Origin: Bryobacteraceae bacterium | GTDB taxonomy: Bacteria > Acidobacteriota > Terriglobia > Bryobacterales > Bryobacteraceae | Reading direction: 5' to 3' | Length of the DNA stretch: 9,367 nucleotides | NCBI GenBank assembly: GCA_030036985.1 | Contig: JASHSD010000668.1 | Location: forward strand, 1-9,367 | Shown: positions 1-7,111 of the stretch, piece by piece | How the letters are laid out: each line of letters begins with the position of its first letter | How positions within the stretch are numbered: the first letter of the stretch is position 1 | The notes under the pieces: model-generated | What the model was told of the DNA's origin: nothing | What the model saw: only the letters and a program-made list of their open reading frames with translations | Databases searched by the model: none | Position numbers and translations under genes: made by a program

Positions 1-480
1 GATCCCAATAATCCGCCCGCGATTACAACGACTCAGGGTTCGGTTGAACTCTGGACCATCCAGAACCGGGCGATGGAGAACCACGAATTTCACATTCACC
101 AGATCCATTTCCTGGAAGTGGCTCAGAATGGAGTTCCCGTATCAAATGGCCAGTTTCTCGATACTATTCAGATACCTTACTGGAGTGGCTCCGGGCCTTA
201 TCCAAGCGTTACCCTGCGCATGGATTTCCGCGGACCCGACATTGGCGATTTCGTCTATCATTGCCACATTCTGGGACATGAGGACGGTGGAATGATGGCC
301 ATCATCAGGGGTAAATCCCGCGATCCGGACGCCCCACGACCCGAGGCGGTGATTCATGGCCTCAGGCTGACGCCTCAGCGATACTCCGTGAATCTGCGCC
401 ACCCTCGCCGACTCGCTTCTGTAGAACGGCTCGAAGATGTGGGGCGGGTCCGAGGGATCAGTCCCGATCCCGCGATCTGA
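1..480 (+). CDS. Multicopper oxidase, C-terminal part (5' end outside the window)
   Basis: The frame is open from base 1, so the gene starts upstream. The family oxidises substrates, often Cu(I), phenols or metals, in the periplasm and passes electrons to O2 through type 1 and trinuclear copper centres. The two C-terminal copper motifs are visible: HEFHIHQIHF (HxxHxH, from base 82) and HCHILGHEDGGMM (from base 259), which supplies Cys, His and Met ligands of the type 1 copper and His ligands of the trinuclear cluster. Only this last cupredoxin domain is present. Members normally end soon after a segment like GGMMAIIR, here at about base 306. The frame instead runs another ~57 codons, rich in Arg and Pro and antisense to the decayed kinase, to TGA at 478-480. 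That tail is probably not native and may reflect a rearranged 3' end. The oxidase identity is firm; the true end and activity are not. Confidence 0.85.
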   Translation, partial: DPNNPPAITTTQGSVELWTIQNRAMENHEFHIHQIHFLEVAQNGVPVSNGQFLDTIQIPYWSGSGPYPSVTLRMDFRGPDIGDFVYHCHILGHEDGGMMAIIRGKSRDPDAPRPEAVIHGLRLTPQRYSVNLRHPRRLASVERLEDVGRVRGISPDPAI

Positions 481-1240
481 AACGCTGACGCAGACTTCCC
501 TACGCGCAACGCCATGTTCGCTCCGCGGTGCGAATCCCGATCCTGCGAGCTCCGCTCGCATACTTGAGCGCAATCGTAATCAGGTTCTGCAGGCATTGCG
601 ACAGAGCCTCGGCATTGGCGACCACAAGAGGCAGCCCTTCGGGAATTTCGCATTGCACGGTCGCATGGGCCGCTTCGATCAGGCCCGCTGCATTGGCCAG
701 GGCCACGTCAATCGCCTGGTGCAGGTCGACCGGCCTCAGCTCGTACCGCAAACGTCCGCGGCACGAAGAGGCAAATAGGAGGATTCTTTCCACGAGACCG
801 TAGCGCTGTCTCGCCTGGTTGCCGATCACCGATCCATACTGTTTCATTTCATCTGCTGACCCTCACGACCACGCCGTTGCAGATATTGTCGGTCCCGGAG
901 ATGATGACCCGTCAACGGCATCCGCAGTTCGTGCGATACCGTCGTCAAGAAATCCATCTACATCTGCGCCAAAGTTGCGCCCGATGGTTGTGATAATCAG
1001 CATCGCCATATTGATGGGGAACACCAGCAGGACCCGAAGAAATCGCCAAATAGCGGCGCCGCATCTCGGCCACGAAGGCCCCGATCGCCCGCCTCTTCGG
1101 TGGTATACGACCAGGCCCTTCCCTCCGGGGGGCAGGAAGGGAACCAGGAGATCCGGACCGATGCGTCCGGCCCCTTGTTATCCAGCGACGCGCGAAACAC
1201 GTGCACAGCTGATGCGGCGCGGTTCTCACCCCGTCCACCG
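310..1240 (-). pseudogene. Decayed sensor histidine kinase (multiple frameshifts)
   Basis: Pieces of one histidine kinase appear in order on the - strand but in different frames. A hydrophobic segment, LLVFPINMAMLIITTI (about 975-1025), looks like a membrane helix. An H-box FLTTVSHELRMPLT (about 910-957) follows. TVIISGTDNICNGVV is readable only after a frame change, and EGQQMKQYG only after another. The dimerisation and early ATPase region continues from 847 to about 545, with LSQCLQNLITIALKYASG as N-box; an intact N-box would have N where I follows T. After one more shift comes VSVSDRGIGTDPSDPPHIF EPFYR, the G1 and F boxes (about 400-490), then QIHG near 385 and a degenerate G2 region. No single frame gives a kinase, so it is a pseudogene. 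The order of parts matches a kinase type I remember from Acidobacteria, which is recall, not a search. The ends are approximate; the N-terminal part above about 1040 is poorly supported. Confidence 0.75.
843..852. repeat. 5-bp tandem duplication that breaks the kinase frame
   Basis: TTCAT occurs twice in tandem (843-847 and 848-852), read on the - strand as CAG-ATGAA-ATGAA-ACAG. With one copy removed the reading is EGQQMKQYGS without interruption. With both copies the upstream frame ends at TGA and the downstream frame is entered out of phase. This looks like a slippage duplication in the decaying kinase. Confidence 0.7.
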
Positions 1241-1737
1241 ATCGAATCGAGTTGCAGGTGGCGGAGACAGCCCAGAACAGCGGCGCCAGAGTTTTTCCAA
1301 TCCCGTTCGCATGGTCTTTTTAGGCTGTTTTCGTCCGAATATCATCGGAAGATACACGCCAAACCGTCGGTGTGCATTTTCGCACTGCGATCCATCGTCG
1401 CGGGGATGAAATCCATCTCGTCGACCGCTTGTTCCAGCACCCGATCGGGGATAATGTCAGCTGGATCGCGCGTTCCCTCGCAGCCATGCATCGCGGCAGA
1501 TTCAACGCCTGTGTCGGATACTTCCTGAGTTTCCTGGCGTTGATTGATCCTGCTTCTGTATCGCGTCACATAGCTCTGTGTATATTCCTCAACCACGGAA
1601 TCAGCGATGGCGATCACGTCACAGGCCTGGATCGCGCCTTCGCTGCGGGGAATCGTCGCACGGCGCGAGCGTTTGGGATTCCGCGCAGCGCCTCTCACAA
1701 ACTTGCATGACGCATACCCGAAGTTACATCATCAGGA
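1241..1737. other. Stretch with no recognisable gene
   Basis: About 500 bases lie between the kinase remnant and a small uncertain ORF. Open frames exist on both strands (for example - 1342-1698 and + 1372-1710). Neither product contains a motif or family pattern I recognise, neither has a convincing ribosome binding site, and they overlap in antisense. Given the decay next door, this is plausibly further degraded or rearranged DNA. I see no tRNA, CRISPR, transposase or terminal inverted repeat in it. Confidence 0.4.
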
Positions 1738-1974
1738 ATGGAACAAATTCCGAAACTGGGGATGTGGGGGACGGCGAATCTTAAGCGAATTGCCGTGAGT
1801 CTGGAATTTAATGCGCCGGAAACAGTCGTCGGCTTCATCCGCGAGGTTGATGGAACGCAGTGGATCGCTGAGGGTGATCAAAGAAATCGGAGATTCGATT
1901 CGCCGCGGGAAGCAGCGGAGCATGGGTACAAGATCTGGCGCGGATTCCGGCGTGCCCTACCGGGCGCACGATAA
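1738..1974 (+). CDS. Small hypothetical protein, 78 aa, uncertain
   Basis: The product has no hydrophobic segment. Its second half reads like a small alpha/beta domain: VDGTQWIAEGDQRNRRFDS followed by PREAAEHGYKIWR. That layout (aromatic-rich strand, polar loop, strand, then a helix starting with Ser-Pro-x-Glu-Ala) recalls small DUF2188-like proteins, but this is a shape resemblance only. The nearest purine-rich sequence, AGGA, directly abuts the ATG and is too close to be a normal Shine-Dalgarno site. The ORF converges on the sensor kinase gene, with 8 bp between the stops. It could be a real small gene, a fragment of a longer one, or chance. Confidence 0.35.
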   Translation: MEQIPKLGMWGTANLKRIAVSLEFNAPETVVGFIREVDGTQWIAEGDQRNRRFDSPREAAEHGYKIWRGFRRALPGAR

Positions 1975-1982
1975 TTCTGAAC

Positions 1983-3392
1983 TTATTCCTGACCCGGATG
2001 GAGGTCGGGGAGCGAGATACGGAATGTGCTTCCATCGCCGGGTTCGCTGGAGACTGAGATTGCTCCTCTATGCGCCTCGACGGCCCATTGCGCAATGGCC
2101 AGGCCCAATCCGAAGCCTCCGATATCGCGCGAGCGTCCCTGGTCCACGCGGTAGAAGCGGTCGAAGATCCGGGACGCGTGCTCGGGTGAAATCCCTGGCC
2201 CGGCATCCTGCACGGAAACGGTGACAAACCCCGGCGTTTCACGATCCACGCGCAGAAAGATGGTTTCGTTGCGGGGCGAATATTTGACCGCGTTATGCAC
2301 CACGTTGATCAACGCCTGTCGAAGGAAAACGGGATCTCCTTCCACGGTCGCCCTTTCATCGCCTCTCAGATCCAGCGTCTGTTCCTTTTCGTCAGCGAGC
2401 GGCTCCAGCAGCGAGATCGTGTCGCGCGCAAGATCCAGCATGGGCACCGGGGCGCTGTTGAGTTGAATCGTGCCCGCGTCGCCGCGCGAAATCATCAGCA
2501 GATCGTCAACCAGGCGGGTGAGCCGATTTACCTCTTCGAGCATGCTGCCGACGAGTTCGCGATACTCATGTTTACTCCCGTCGTGATCGAGTCCGACTTC
2601 GCCGATGGCGCGAATCGCGGCCAGCGGCGTGCGAAGTTCGTGCGAGGCATCGGCGGTGAACTGGCGCAGCTGCCGGAAAGAATCGTCGAGCCTGGCCAGT
2701 GTTTGGTTAAAGACGTCAGCCAACTGATCGATCTCATCCCCGGTTCCATGAACGGGAATGCGTTCGTGCAGCCGGTTGGACGTGATCTGCCCGGCGCGCA
2801 CGGCGATCGCCTGCACGGGCGCGAGGATGCTGCGCGATACCCGCCTCGCGGCAAATGTGGAAGCCCCGATCACCAGGGGAAACATCAACGCGGCGGCGAT
2901 AGCGAAGAGCTCCATTGCGCGGTAAATCGGTTCTTCAGTCTGCCCCAGCCGGATCAGAATCGGATGTCCCGCGAGAACGTGATGACGGCTGACCAGCACC
3001 ACAGGCGTTCCATCCGCGAGATTGGTGCGCCGCGGCGAGTATCCGCCGACGCCTTCATTCGGGATTACCGCGCCTCCGAGAGTTTCGCCGGCAAGCCGCT
3101 CGTTCCGGTACAACACGGCGCCGTCGGGCGTCAGCACTTCCACATAGCGATCCACCACTTTCCGCGATTCCGGATGATTATGGTAGTCCTCGCGCAAGGT
3201 CACGCGCCCGTCGGGCGTAAATGCCAGCAGCCCTTCAATCGTCTCGATGTCTTCGATGGCGAAGCGCACCGTCTGCGCGCGCATCTGCAGGTAGAGCGCG
3301 GCGCCCGTGCCCGCGGTAAACACGGCCATGATGCAGGCGGCCAGCAGAATATATGAAAGCGCCAGCCGTGTGCCGAGCCGTTTGGGTTGCAT
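1983..3392 (-). CDS. HAMP-containing sensor histidine kinase, CusS/CopS-like
   Basis: Complete inner-membrane sensor kinase of 469 residues, the usual size for the heavy-metal sensor class. It has a first membrane helix (about 9-33), a periplasmic sensor region (about 35-157), a second helix (about 160-183) and a HAMP linker (about 184-240). The H-box FTADASHELRTPLAAIRAIG carries the phospho-accepting His251. In the ATPase domain the N-box is LINVVHNAVKYSP (Asn367), G1 is DAGPGIS (Asp396), the F-box is IFDRFYR, and G2 is GGFGLGLAI (about 425-433). All catalytic motifs look intact. It should autophosphorylate and pass phosphate to the regulator encoded 2 bp upstream. The start has a good GGAG site 5 nt before the ATG, inside the end of the regulator gene. 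The metal-sensing assignment comes from domain layout and neighbours (copper oxidase, RND adaptor); no obvious metal-ligand cluster stands out in the sensor region, so the signal is open. Confidence 0.93.
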   Translation of the reverse strand: MQPKRLGTRLALSYILLAACIMAVFTAGTGAALYLQMRAQTVRFAIEDIETIEGLLAFTPDGRVTLREDYHNHPESRKVVDRYVEVLTPDGAVLYRNERLAGETLGGAVIPNEGVGGYSPRRTNLADGTPVVLVSRHHVLAGHPILIRLGQTEEPIYRAMELFAIAAALMFPLVIGASTFAARRVSRSILAPVQAIAVRAGQITSNRLHERIPVHGTGDEIDQLADVFNQTLARLDDSFRQLRQFTADASHELRTPLAAIRAIGEVGLDHDGSKHEYRELVGSMLEEVNRLTRLVDDLLMISRGDAGTIQLNSAPVPMLDLARDTISLLEPLADEKEQTLDLRGDERATVEGDPVFLRQALINVVHNAVKYSPRNETIFLRVDRETPGFVTVSVQDAGPGISPEHASRIFDRFYRVDQGRSRDIGGFGLGLAIAQWAVEAHRGAISVSSEPGDGSTFRISLPDLHPGQE

Positions 3393-3394
3393 TC

Positions 3395-4072
3395 TTACTC
3401 CGGTCTCAGGACGAAGCCCACTCCGCGCACCGTGCGCAGCATTTTGCGCGGGTGAGGATCGTCCAGTTTGCGCCGCAGGCGCGCGATCTGCACGTCAATT
3501 ACATTATCGATCGGCGTGTGTCGGGCGGATTCCTTCCAGACTTCGCGCGTCAGCATTTCGCGCGAGACCACGCGGTCGCCCTGAAGCATCAGGTATTCCA
3601 GAAGCTCGAACTCGCGCGCGGTGAGATCGAGCGGCCGGCCCGCGCGCGTGGCGGTATGGCGAATCCGGTCGATCTCGAGATCCTCCAGCCTCAGCAGGGA
3701 TTCGCTCTCGACCGACCCGCGTCGGCCCAGCGCGCGAACATGCGCCTGCAGTTCGGAAAGGGCGAATGGTTTCGTCAGATAATCGTCGGCGCCCGAATCG
3801 AGCCCGTGAACGCGGTCTTCGAGGCTGTCTCTTGAAGTCAGCAGAAGGATCGGCGTGCGCTTCCCGAGCCGCCGCAGACTGCCCATGATCTCGATGCCGT
3901 CGCGGCCCGGCAGCATGATATCGAAGATCAGCAGATCGAACGGTTGAGTCGTGGCGAGAAAGAAGCCGTCCTCGCCGGTGAACGCAATGCTGACCGTATG
4001 ATCGTTCGCTTCCAGTCCCTGCTTTACGGCTGTCGCGAGCTTCGGCTCGTCCTCCACAACCAGAATCCGCAC
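3395..4072 (-). CDS. OmpR-family response regulator, CusR/CopR-like
   Basis: Complete 225-residue two-component regulator. The receiver domain (about 1-118) has the acidic pair Glu7/Asp8, phospho-acceptor Asp51 in LLIFDIMLPG, Thr79 and Lys101 (KPF). The DNA-binding winged helix (about 126-224) includes LTAREFELLEYLM, the recognition-helix region NVIDVQIARLRRKL and the C-terminal hairpin VRGVGFVLR. It is first in a two-gene operon with the sensor kinase. The start is GTG at 4072: MRILVVEDE is a canonical N-terminus and no in-frame ATG, GTG or TTG lies just upstream. GGAG sits only 2 nt before the GTG, too close for normal Shine-Dalgarno pairing, while TACATT lies 6 nt before it, suggesting a leaderless mRNA. 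A repeated operator-like element lies directly upstream, consistent with autoregulation. Members of this class often control copper or other metal resistance; the ligand cannot be read from the sequence. Confidence 0.94.
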   Translation of the reverse strand: MRILVVEDEPKLATAVKQGLEANDHTVSIAFTGEDGFFLATTQPFDLLIFDIMLPGRDGIEIMGSLRRLGKRTPILLLTSRDSLEDRVHGLDSGADDYLTKPFALSELQAHVRALGRRGSVESESLLRLEDLEIDRIRHTATRAGRPLDLTAREFELLEYLMLQGDRVVSREMLTREVWKESARHTPIDNVIDVQIARLRRKLDDPHPRKMLRTVRGVGFVLRPE

Positions 4073-4078
4073 GACTCC

Positions 4079-4084
4079 AATGTA
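4079..4084 (-). promoter_or_regulatory. Putative -10 box for the response regulator gene, leaderless geometry
   Basis: On the - strand the box reads TACATT (fits TANNNT) and is followed by exactly 6 nt and then the GTG start, so transcription would begin at or next to the start codon. The place of a -35 box is taken by the operator-like element, as expected for an activator-dependent promoter. The same box and spacing recur before the DUF4010 gene. Confidence 0.5.
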
Positions 4085-4095
4085 AAGCTTTCGAA

Positions 4096-4124
4096 TCTTA
4101 CATTGGTGTCAGGAATCACTCATA
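4096..4124. promoter_or_regulatory. Operator-like element, copy A
   Basis: The + strand carries TTACA (4098), TCAGG (4109) and TCATA (4120) at an exact 11-bp period. The core can also be read as an imperfect palindrome, CCTGAC-N6-GTAAGA on the - strand (4096-4113). It lies at about -41 to -24 of the inferred start of the response regulator gene and touches the DUF4010 stop codon. Copies B and C are at 5389-5417 and 7112-7151. The 11-bp phasing suits a head-to-tail dimer of an OmpR-type regulator. Confidence 0.6.
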
Positions 4125-5364
4125 AAAAAGACATCCCCGCCATGACGGCGATACCAAGCAGAGCCACGCCGCCGGAAATGAGCGCTTGCGCACGAATCAA
4201 CCGCCGATCCCGGAACTGGCTGTGCACGATCGGCAGATTGATCAGCATGCTGGCAATGGATGCCGCGAGCGTGGAAATCGCCGCCTCGCGCGGTGTGATG
4301 CTTCCGTGCGCGGCGAGCAAAGCCGCTGCGGCGGTGGCGCTGGCGCTGCTGGCGAGTCCGCCCAAAGCGCTGACCGCGATCATCGCGGAGGGCCCGATCA
4401 TCTTCTGCGCGAACGCGCTCGCCCATTGAATGACAAGAAACAGGAGTCCAAACGACAGCACCTTGCGCAGTTCGACCGGCGATCCGAGGTGCAGCGACGG
4501 CGCGGCCGATCCCGACGAGCCCCAGCGCCGCCAGACGAAAACGCCCGATACGGCGGCCATGGCGCCGATGGGCCAGAGCGCGATCAGGCCCGCCGCCGCG
4601 CTGAATACAGCCAGCAGAGCGAGATTCCTCGCGAACATCGAAACCACGGTGAGCTGATTGATCGCCGGCGCCATCACCTCGGCGTCGCCTCCGGCTTCGC
4701 GCAGCAGCGAGGAGAGCTCGGCGATTGCCGCGGTGCTGTTGATCAGACCGCCGAAAATGGCGCTGTAATACAAGGCCCGCGCGCTGTAAAGCCGCAGCAG
4801 GATGTAGTTGACGAACCCGATGGCGGAAATCAGCACGATGATGAGCCACGCTTCCCGCGGATTGAAAATGCGCCAGGGATCGATGAACCGGTTCGGCAGC
4901 ACAGGATAGATCACAAAGGCGATCAGGGCCAGCAGAGTCGCGCTGCGCACTTCTTCCTGGCTCAATCCCACGGCGAAGCGCGTGAGCTGCGGTTTCAGCG
5001 AAAGGATGAGCGTCATCAGGATGGCCGCGGCGGCGGGCGTGAAGACATGCCCTTGTCCCGCGAGCACTCCGAGGGCGTAAACAGCCATAAGGGCGGCGGC
5101 CGTGGTGGTTTCCACGGTCCTGCGCATCGTCAGACTGCCTGCGCTCGATATCGCGATCAGCACGACCACCCCGATCAATCCGGCGACGATGAAGCTTTGC
5201 GAGACGAGCGCGACGAGTGCCCCGAGCAGGCTCACGATGGTGAAGGTGCGTCCGCCGACCTCCTTGTGCGACCACTCCCGCTCCAAGCCGACGAGAAGAC
5301 CGCAGCCTACCGCGACCAGAATGCGGATCGTCACATCGAACGGCGGAAACGGCGCGAAGTGCAC
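4120..5364 (-). CDS. MgtC/SapB-DUF4010 family multi-pass membrane protein
   Basis: About 414 residues, strongly hydrophobic, with about ten or more membrane segments. The N-terminal part has the MgtC-like motif GCGLLVGLERE (about residues 20-30 from the chosen start) followed by GGRTFTIVSLLGAL. The C-terminal half is the DUF4010 type, with helices such as YYSAIFGGLINSTAAIAELS and an SALGGLASSASATAAA segment. The exact function of the family is unknown; MgtC relatives are linked to Mg2+ limitation, and fused MgtC-DUF4010 proteins are often found near metal and ion homeostasis genes. An in-frame GTG at 5409 would add 15 residues (VPDVHVRRESLYIGG) that lie within the repeated operator. I choose the GTG at 5364 because it sits 6 nt after TACATT, exactly as at the response regulator gene. 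The gene ends 47 bp before the regulator and follows PiT, but its own operator and promoter-like box suggest independent control. Confidence 0.85.
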   Translation of the reverse strand: MHFAPFPPFDVTIRILVAVGCGLLVGLEREWSHKEVGGRTFTIVSLLGALVALVSQSFIVAGLIGVVVLIAISSAGSLTMRRTVETTTAAALMAVYALGVLAGQGHVFTPAAAAILMTLILSLKPQLTRFAVGLSQEEVRSATLLALIAFVIYPVLPNRFIDPWRIFNPREAWLIIVLISAIGFVNYILLRLYSARALYYSAIFGGLINSTAAIAELSSLLREAGGDAEVMAPAINQLTVVSMFARNLALLAVFSAAAGLIALWPIGAMAAVSGVFVWRRWGSSGSAAPSLHLGSPVELRKVLSFGLLFLVIQWASAFAQKMIGPSAMIAVSALGGLASSASATAAAALLAAHGSITPREAAISTLAASIASMLINLPIVHSQFRDRRLIRAQALISGGVALLGIAVMAGMSFL

Positions 5365-5370
5365 ACCCCC

Positions 5371-5376
5371 AATGTA
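5371..5376 (-). promoter_or_regulatory. Putative -10 box for the DUF4010 gene, leaderless geometry
   Basis: TACATT on the - strand, then 6 nt (GGGGGT), then GTG at 5364. The arrangement duplicates that before the response regulator gene (TACATT, GGAGTC, GTG). It is the main reason for the shorter DUF4010 start. Confidence 0.5.
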
Positions 5377-5388
5377 GAGGCTTTCCCG

Positions 5389-5417
5389 CCTTACATGCAC
5401 GTCAGGCACAATTCAGA
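5389..5417. promoter_or_regulatory. Operator-like element, copy B
   Basis: The + strand carries TTACA (5391), TCAGG (5402) and TCAGA (5413) at an 11-bp period. On the - strand the core is CCTGAC-N6-GTAAGG, one mismatch from a perfect palindrome. Its flank GTCAGG-N-ACAATTCAG is shared nearly base for base with copy C. It lies between the PiT stop and the DUF4010 start, at about -42 to -25 of the inferred DUF4010 start site. Confidence 0.6.
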
Positions 5418-5421
5418 TAAA

Positions 5422-6426
5422 TCAGGCTGCCCCGGAAATGAACAGGCGAATGCCTGAATAGATGACGGCGGCGGCCAGCGCCGACGCCGGAATTGTCAGC
5501 ACCCACGCTGTCACAATCCCGCCCGCAACCTGCCAACGCACGGCGCGGGTTCGCTGAATCGAACCAACGCCGGCAATCGCTCCCGCAATCGCGTGCGTGC
5601 TCGAAACCGGAAGCCCCAGATACGTCGCGAACAGAATGGAGATCGCGGCTCCCGTCTCGGCGCAGAAGCCGCTGCGCGGATGCAGCCGCGTCAGCTTTGT
5701 TCCCATCGTGCGCACGATTCGCCAACCGCCACTGAGCGTGCCCAGGCCCATCGCGGCGCCCGAGGCGGCAATGACCCACGCAGGAACGTGGAAGTCGCGT
5801 TGCAACCCTCCGGAAACCAGAACGGCGGTGATAATCCCCATCGTCTTTTGCGCGTCGTTCGTGCCGTGCGCACAGCTCAACAAGGCGGCCGAGACGAGCT
5901 GATAACGCCGGAAATGACGATCCATCCAGGTGGGAGTGAATCGCTGAAATGTCCAGTAGACACCCACCATCAGAAGATAGGCCGCCACGAGTCCGATGAG
6001 AGGAGAAAGGACGATGAAAATCGTAGCGATGAGCCACTTCCCGGCGACAAGTCCCCTCAGACCCGCTTTCGCAAACGCGGCGCCGGCATAACCTCCGATC
6101 AAAGCGTGAGAGGAACTGGTAGGCAGGGCCACATACCACGTAAGGAGATCCCATAAAATGGCCCCCGTTATTCCTGCGAGCAACACCCAGGGCGTGACCA
6201 GACGGACGTTCACGAATCCGCTGCCGATCGTTGCGGCCACGCCCGTGCCGAAGAGATAAGCCGCCAGAAAATTGAAGACCGCGGCCCAGAACACGGCCAC
6301 CGCCGGTGTCAATACCCGCGTGGAAACCACGGTAGCGATCGAATTGGCCGCGTCGTGAAAACCGTTGATGTAATCGAATATCAGCGCGACGCCGATGATA
6401 ATGACGACCAGAACGAATGAGCTCAT
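5422..6426 (-). CDS. PiT-family inorganic phosphate transporter
   Basis: Complete 334-residue inner-membrane permease, a normal length for the shorter bacterial PiT proteins. These move phosphate, in known cases largely as neutral metal-phosphate complexes, with protons or sodium. Both halves of the inverted family repeat are visible: FDYINGFHDAANSIATVVST (about 17-36) with LPTSSSHALIGGYAGAA (about 101-117), and SCAHGTNDAQKTMGI (about 184-198) with LPVSSTHAIAGAIAGVG (about 273-289). The conserved GFHDAAN and HGTNDA signatures are intact. It starts 7 bp after the DUF47 stop and has no clear Shine-Dalgarno site, so it is probably translated through coupling to DUF47. It could serve phosphate supply, import metals with phosphate, or be tuned down under metal stress; the window does not decide this. 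Confidence 0.95.
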   Translation of the reverse strand: MSSFVLVVIIIGVALIFDYINGFHDAANSIATVVSTRVLTPAVAVFWAAVFNFLAAYLFGTGVAATIGSGFVNVRLVTPWVLLAGITGAILWDLLTWYVALPTSSSHALIGGYAGAAFAKAGLRGLVAGKWLIATIFIVLSPLIGLVAAYLLMVGVYWTFQRFTPTWMDRHFRRYQLVSAALLSCAHGTNDAQKTMGIITAVLVSGGLQRDFHVPAWVIAASGAAMGLGTLSGGWRIVRTMGTKLTRLHPRSGFCAETGAAISILFATYLGLPVSSTHAIAGAIAGVGSIQRTRAVRWQVAGGIVTAWVLTIPASALAAAVIYSGIRLFISGAA

Positions 6427-6433
6427 TGACGCA

Positions 6434-7048
6434 TCAATTGTTTTTGACCGACACGTTCTGAATCACGTCCGCAACATCCTCGCACCGGTCGGTGGTCGCT
6501 TCCAGCAGTTCGTAAATCTCTTTCTGCCGTATGAGCGCGACCGCATCCAATTCGTTATGAAAAAGCTCCGCGATTAAATTGCGTTCCAGGTTGTCCGCCT
6601 CGTTTTCCAGCCGGTTGACTTCGATGCAGAAATCGACCACCGGTTTCTTTCGATGAAGCGCTTCGATCGCTCGCGTCAGACTCGTACAGCAGCCGGAAAC
6701 CATTTCCGCAAGCTGACGAACCGCGGGCGGAATCGGCCTCAGCCGATAGGCCACAATACGGAAGGTTGCATCTTCGATCCCGTCCAGAACATTGTCGAGA
6801 CTCGTGGCCAGCGTCTGAATATCTTCCGGGTCGAAGGGTGTGATGAACGTCTCGCGCAGGCGTCTGAATATCTCGTGTACGACGCGATCGCCCTCGTCTT
6901 CAATAGCGCTCATTTCCTTCTCTATCCGGCACACGCCGTCATAACCGTCGTTCAGCGCGCTCAGGAGGAGTTTCGCGGCTCGGCAGAGGATTTGGGAGTG
7001 ACGTTCGAACAGATAAAAAAACCTGTCGTCTTTCGGTAACAAATTCAT
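6434..7048 (-). CDS. DUF47 family (PhoU-like) protein, partner of PiT
   Basis: 204 residues, soluble and mainly alpha-helical with many charged heptads, matching the PhoU-like fold of DUF47. MNLLPKDDRFFYLFERHSQI is a typical DUF47 N-terminus. Acidic helix segments EMSAIEDEGDRVVHEIFRRL and EVNRLENEADNLERNLIAEL carry the E-x-x-x-D metal-binding type motifs seen in PhoU relatives. DUF47 genes commonly sit directly before pit genes, as here, and are thought to modulate the transporter. An in-frame ATG at 7105 would add 19 residues (MPWPFCLSETTIRYSIGSV) that do not resemble the family, so I prefer 7048. No good Shine-Dalgarno site precedes it. It heads the DUF47-PiT operon and shares a 135-bp divergent region with DUF190. 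Confidence 0.92.
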   Translation of the reverse strand: MNLLPKDDRFFYLFERHSQILCRAAKLLLSALNDGYDGVCRIEKEMSAIEDEGDRVVHEIFRRLRETFITPFDPEDIQTLATSLDNVLDGIEDATFRIVAYRLRPIPPAVRQLAEMVSGCCTSLTRAIEALHRKKPVVDFCIEVNRLENEADNLERNLIAELFHNELDAVALIRQKEIYELLEATTDRCEDVADVIQNVSVKNN

Positions 7049-7057
7049 GACAGAACC

Positions 7058-7063
7058 AATAGA
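7058..7063 (-). promoter_or_regulatory. Weak candidate -10 box for the DUF47-PiT operon
   Basis: TCTATT on the - strand (4 of 6 to TATAAT) followed by GG and, 9 nt on, the DUF47 ATG. It resembles the TACATTGG boxes at the other two - strand promoters but is less exact, and operator copy C lies about 48 bp further upstream. Treat as tentative. Confidence 0.25.
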
Positions 7064-7111
7064 GTATCGGATCGTTGTTTCCGAAAGGCAGAACGGCCAC
7101 GGCATTCACAG

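Noticed and set aside
1975..1998. CTGAACTTATTCCTGACC resembling the operator flank
   Set aside because: It lies in the last codons of the sensor kinase, lacks the 11-bp partner repeats and has no gene start beside it; chance similarity is more likely.
2295..3356. Long + strand open frame (353 codons) opposite the sensor kinase
   Set aside because: Antisense shadow of an intact kinase whose motifs are all in order.
4186..5457. Long + strand open frame (423 codons) opposite DUF4010
   Set aside because: Highly charged Arg/Gln/Asp/His-rich product, antisense to a clear membrane protein; a codon-bias shadow.
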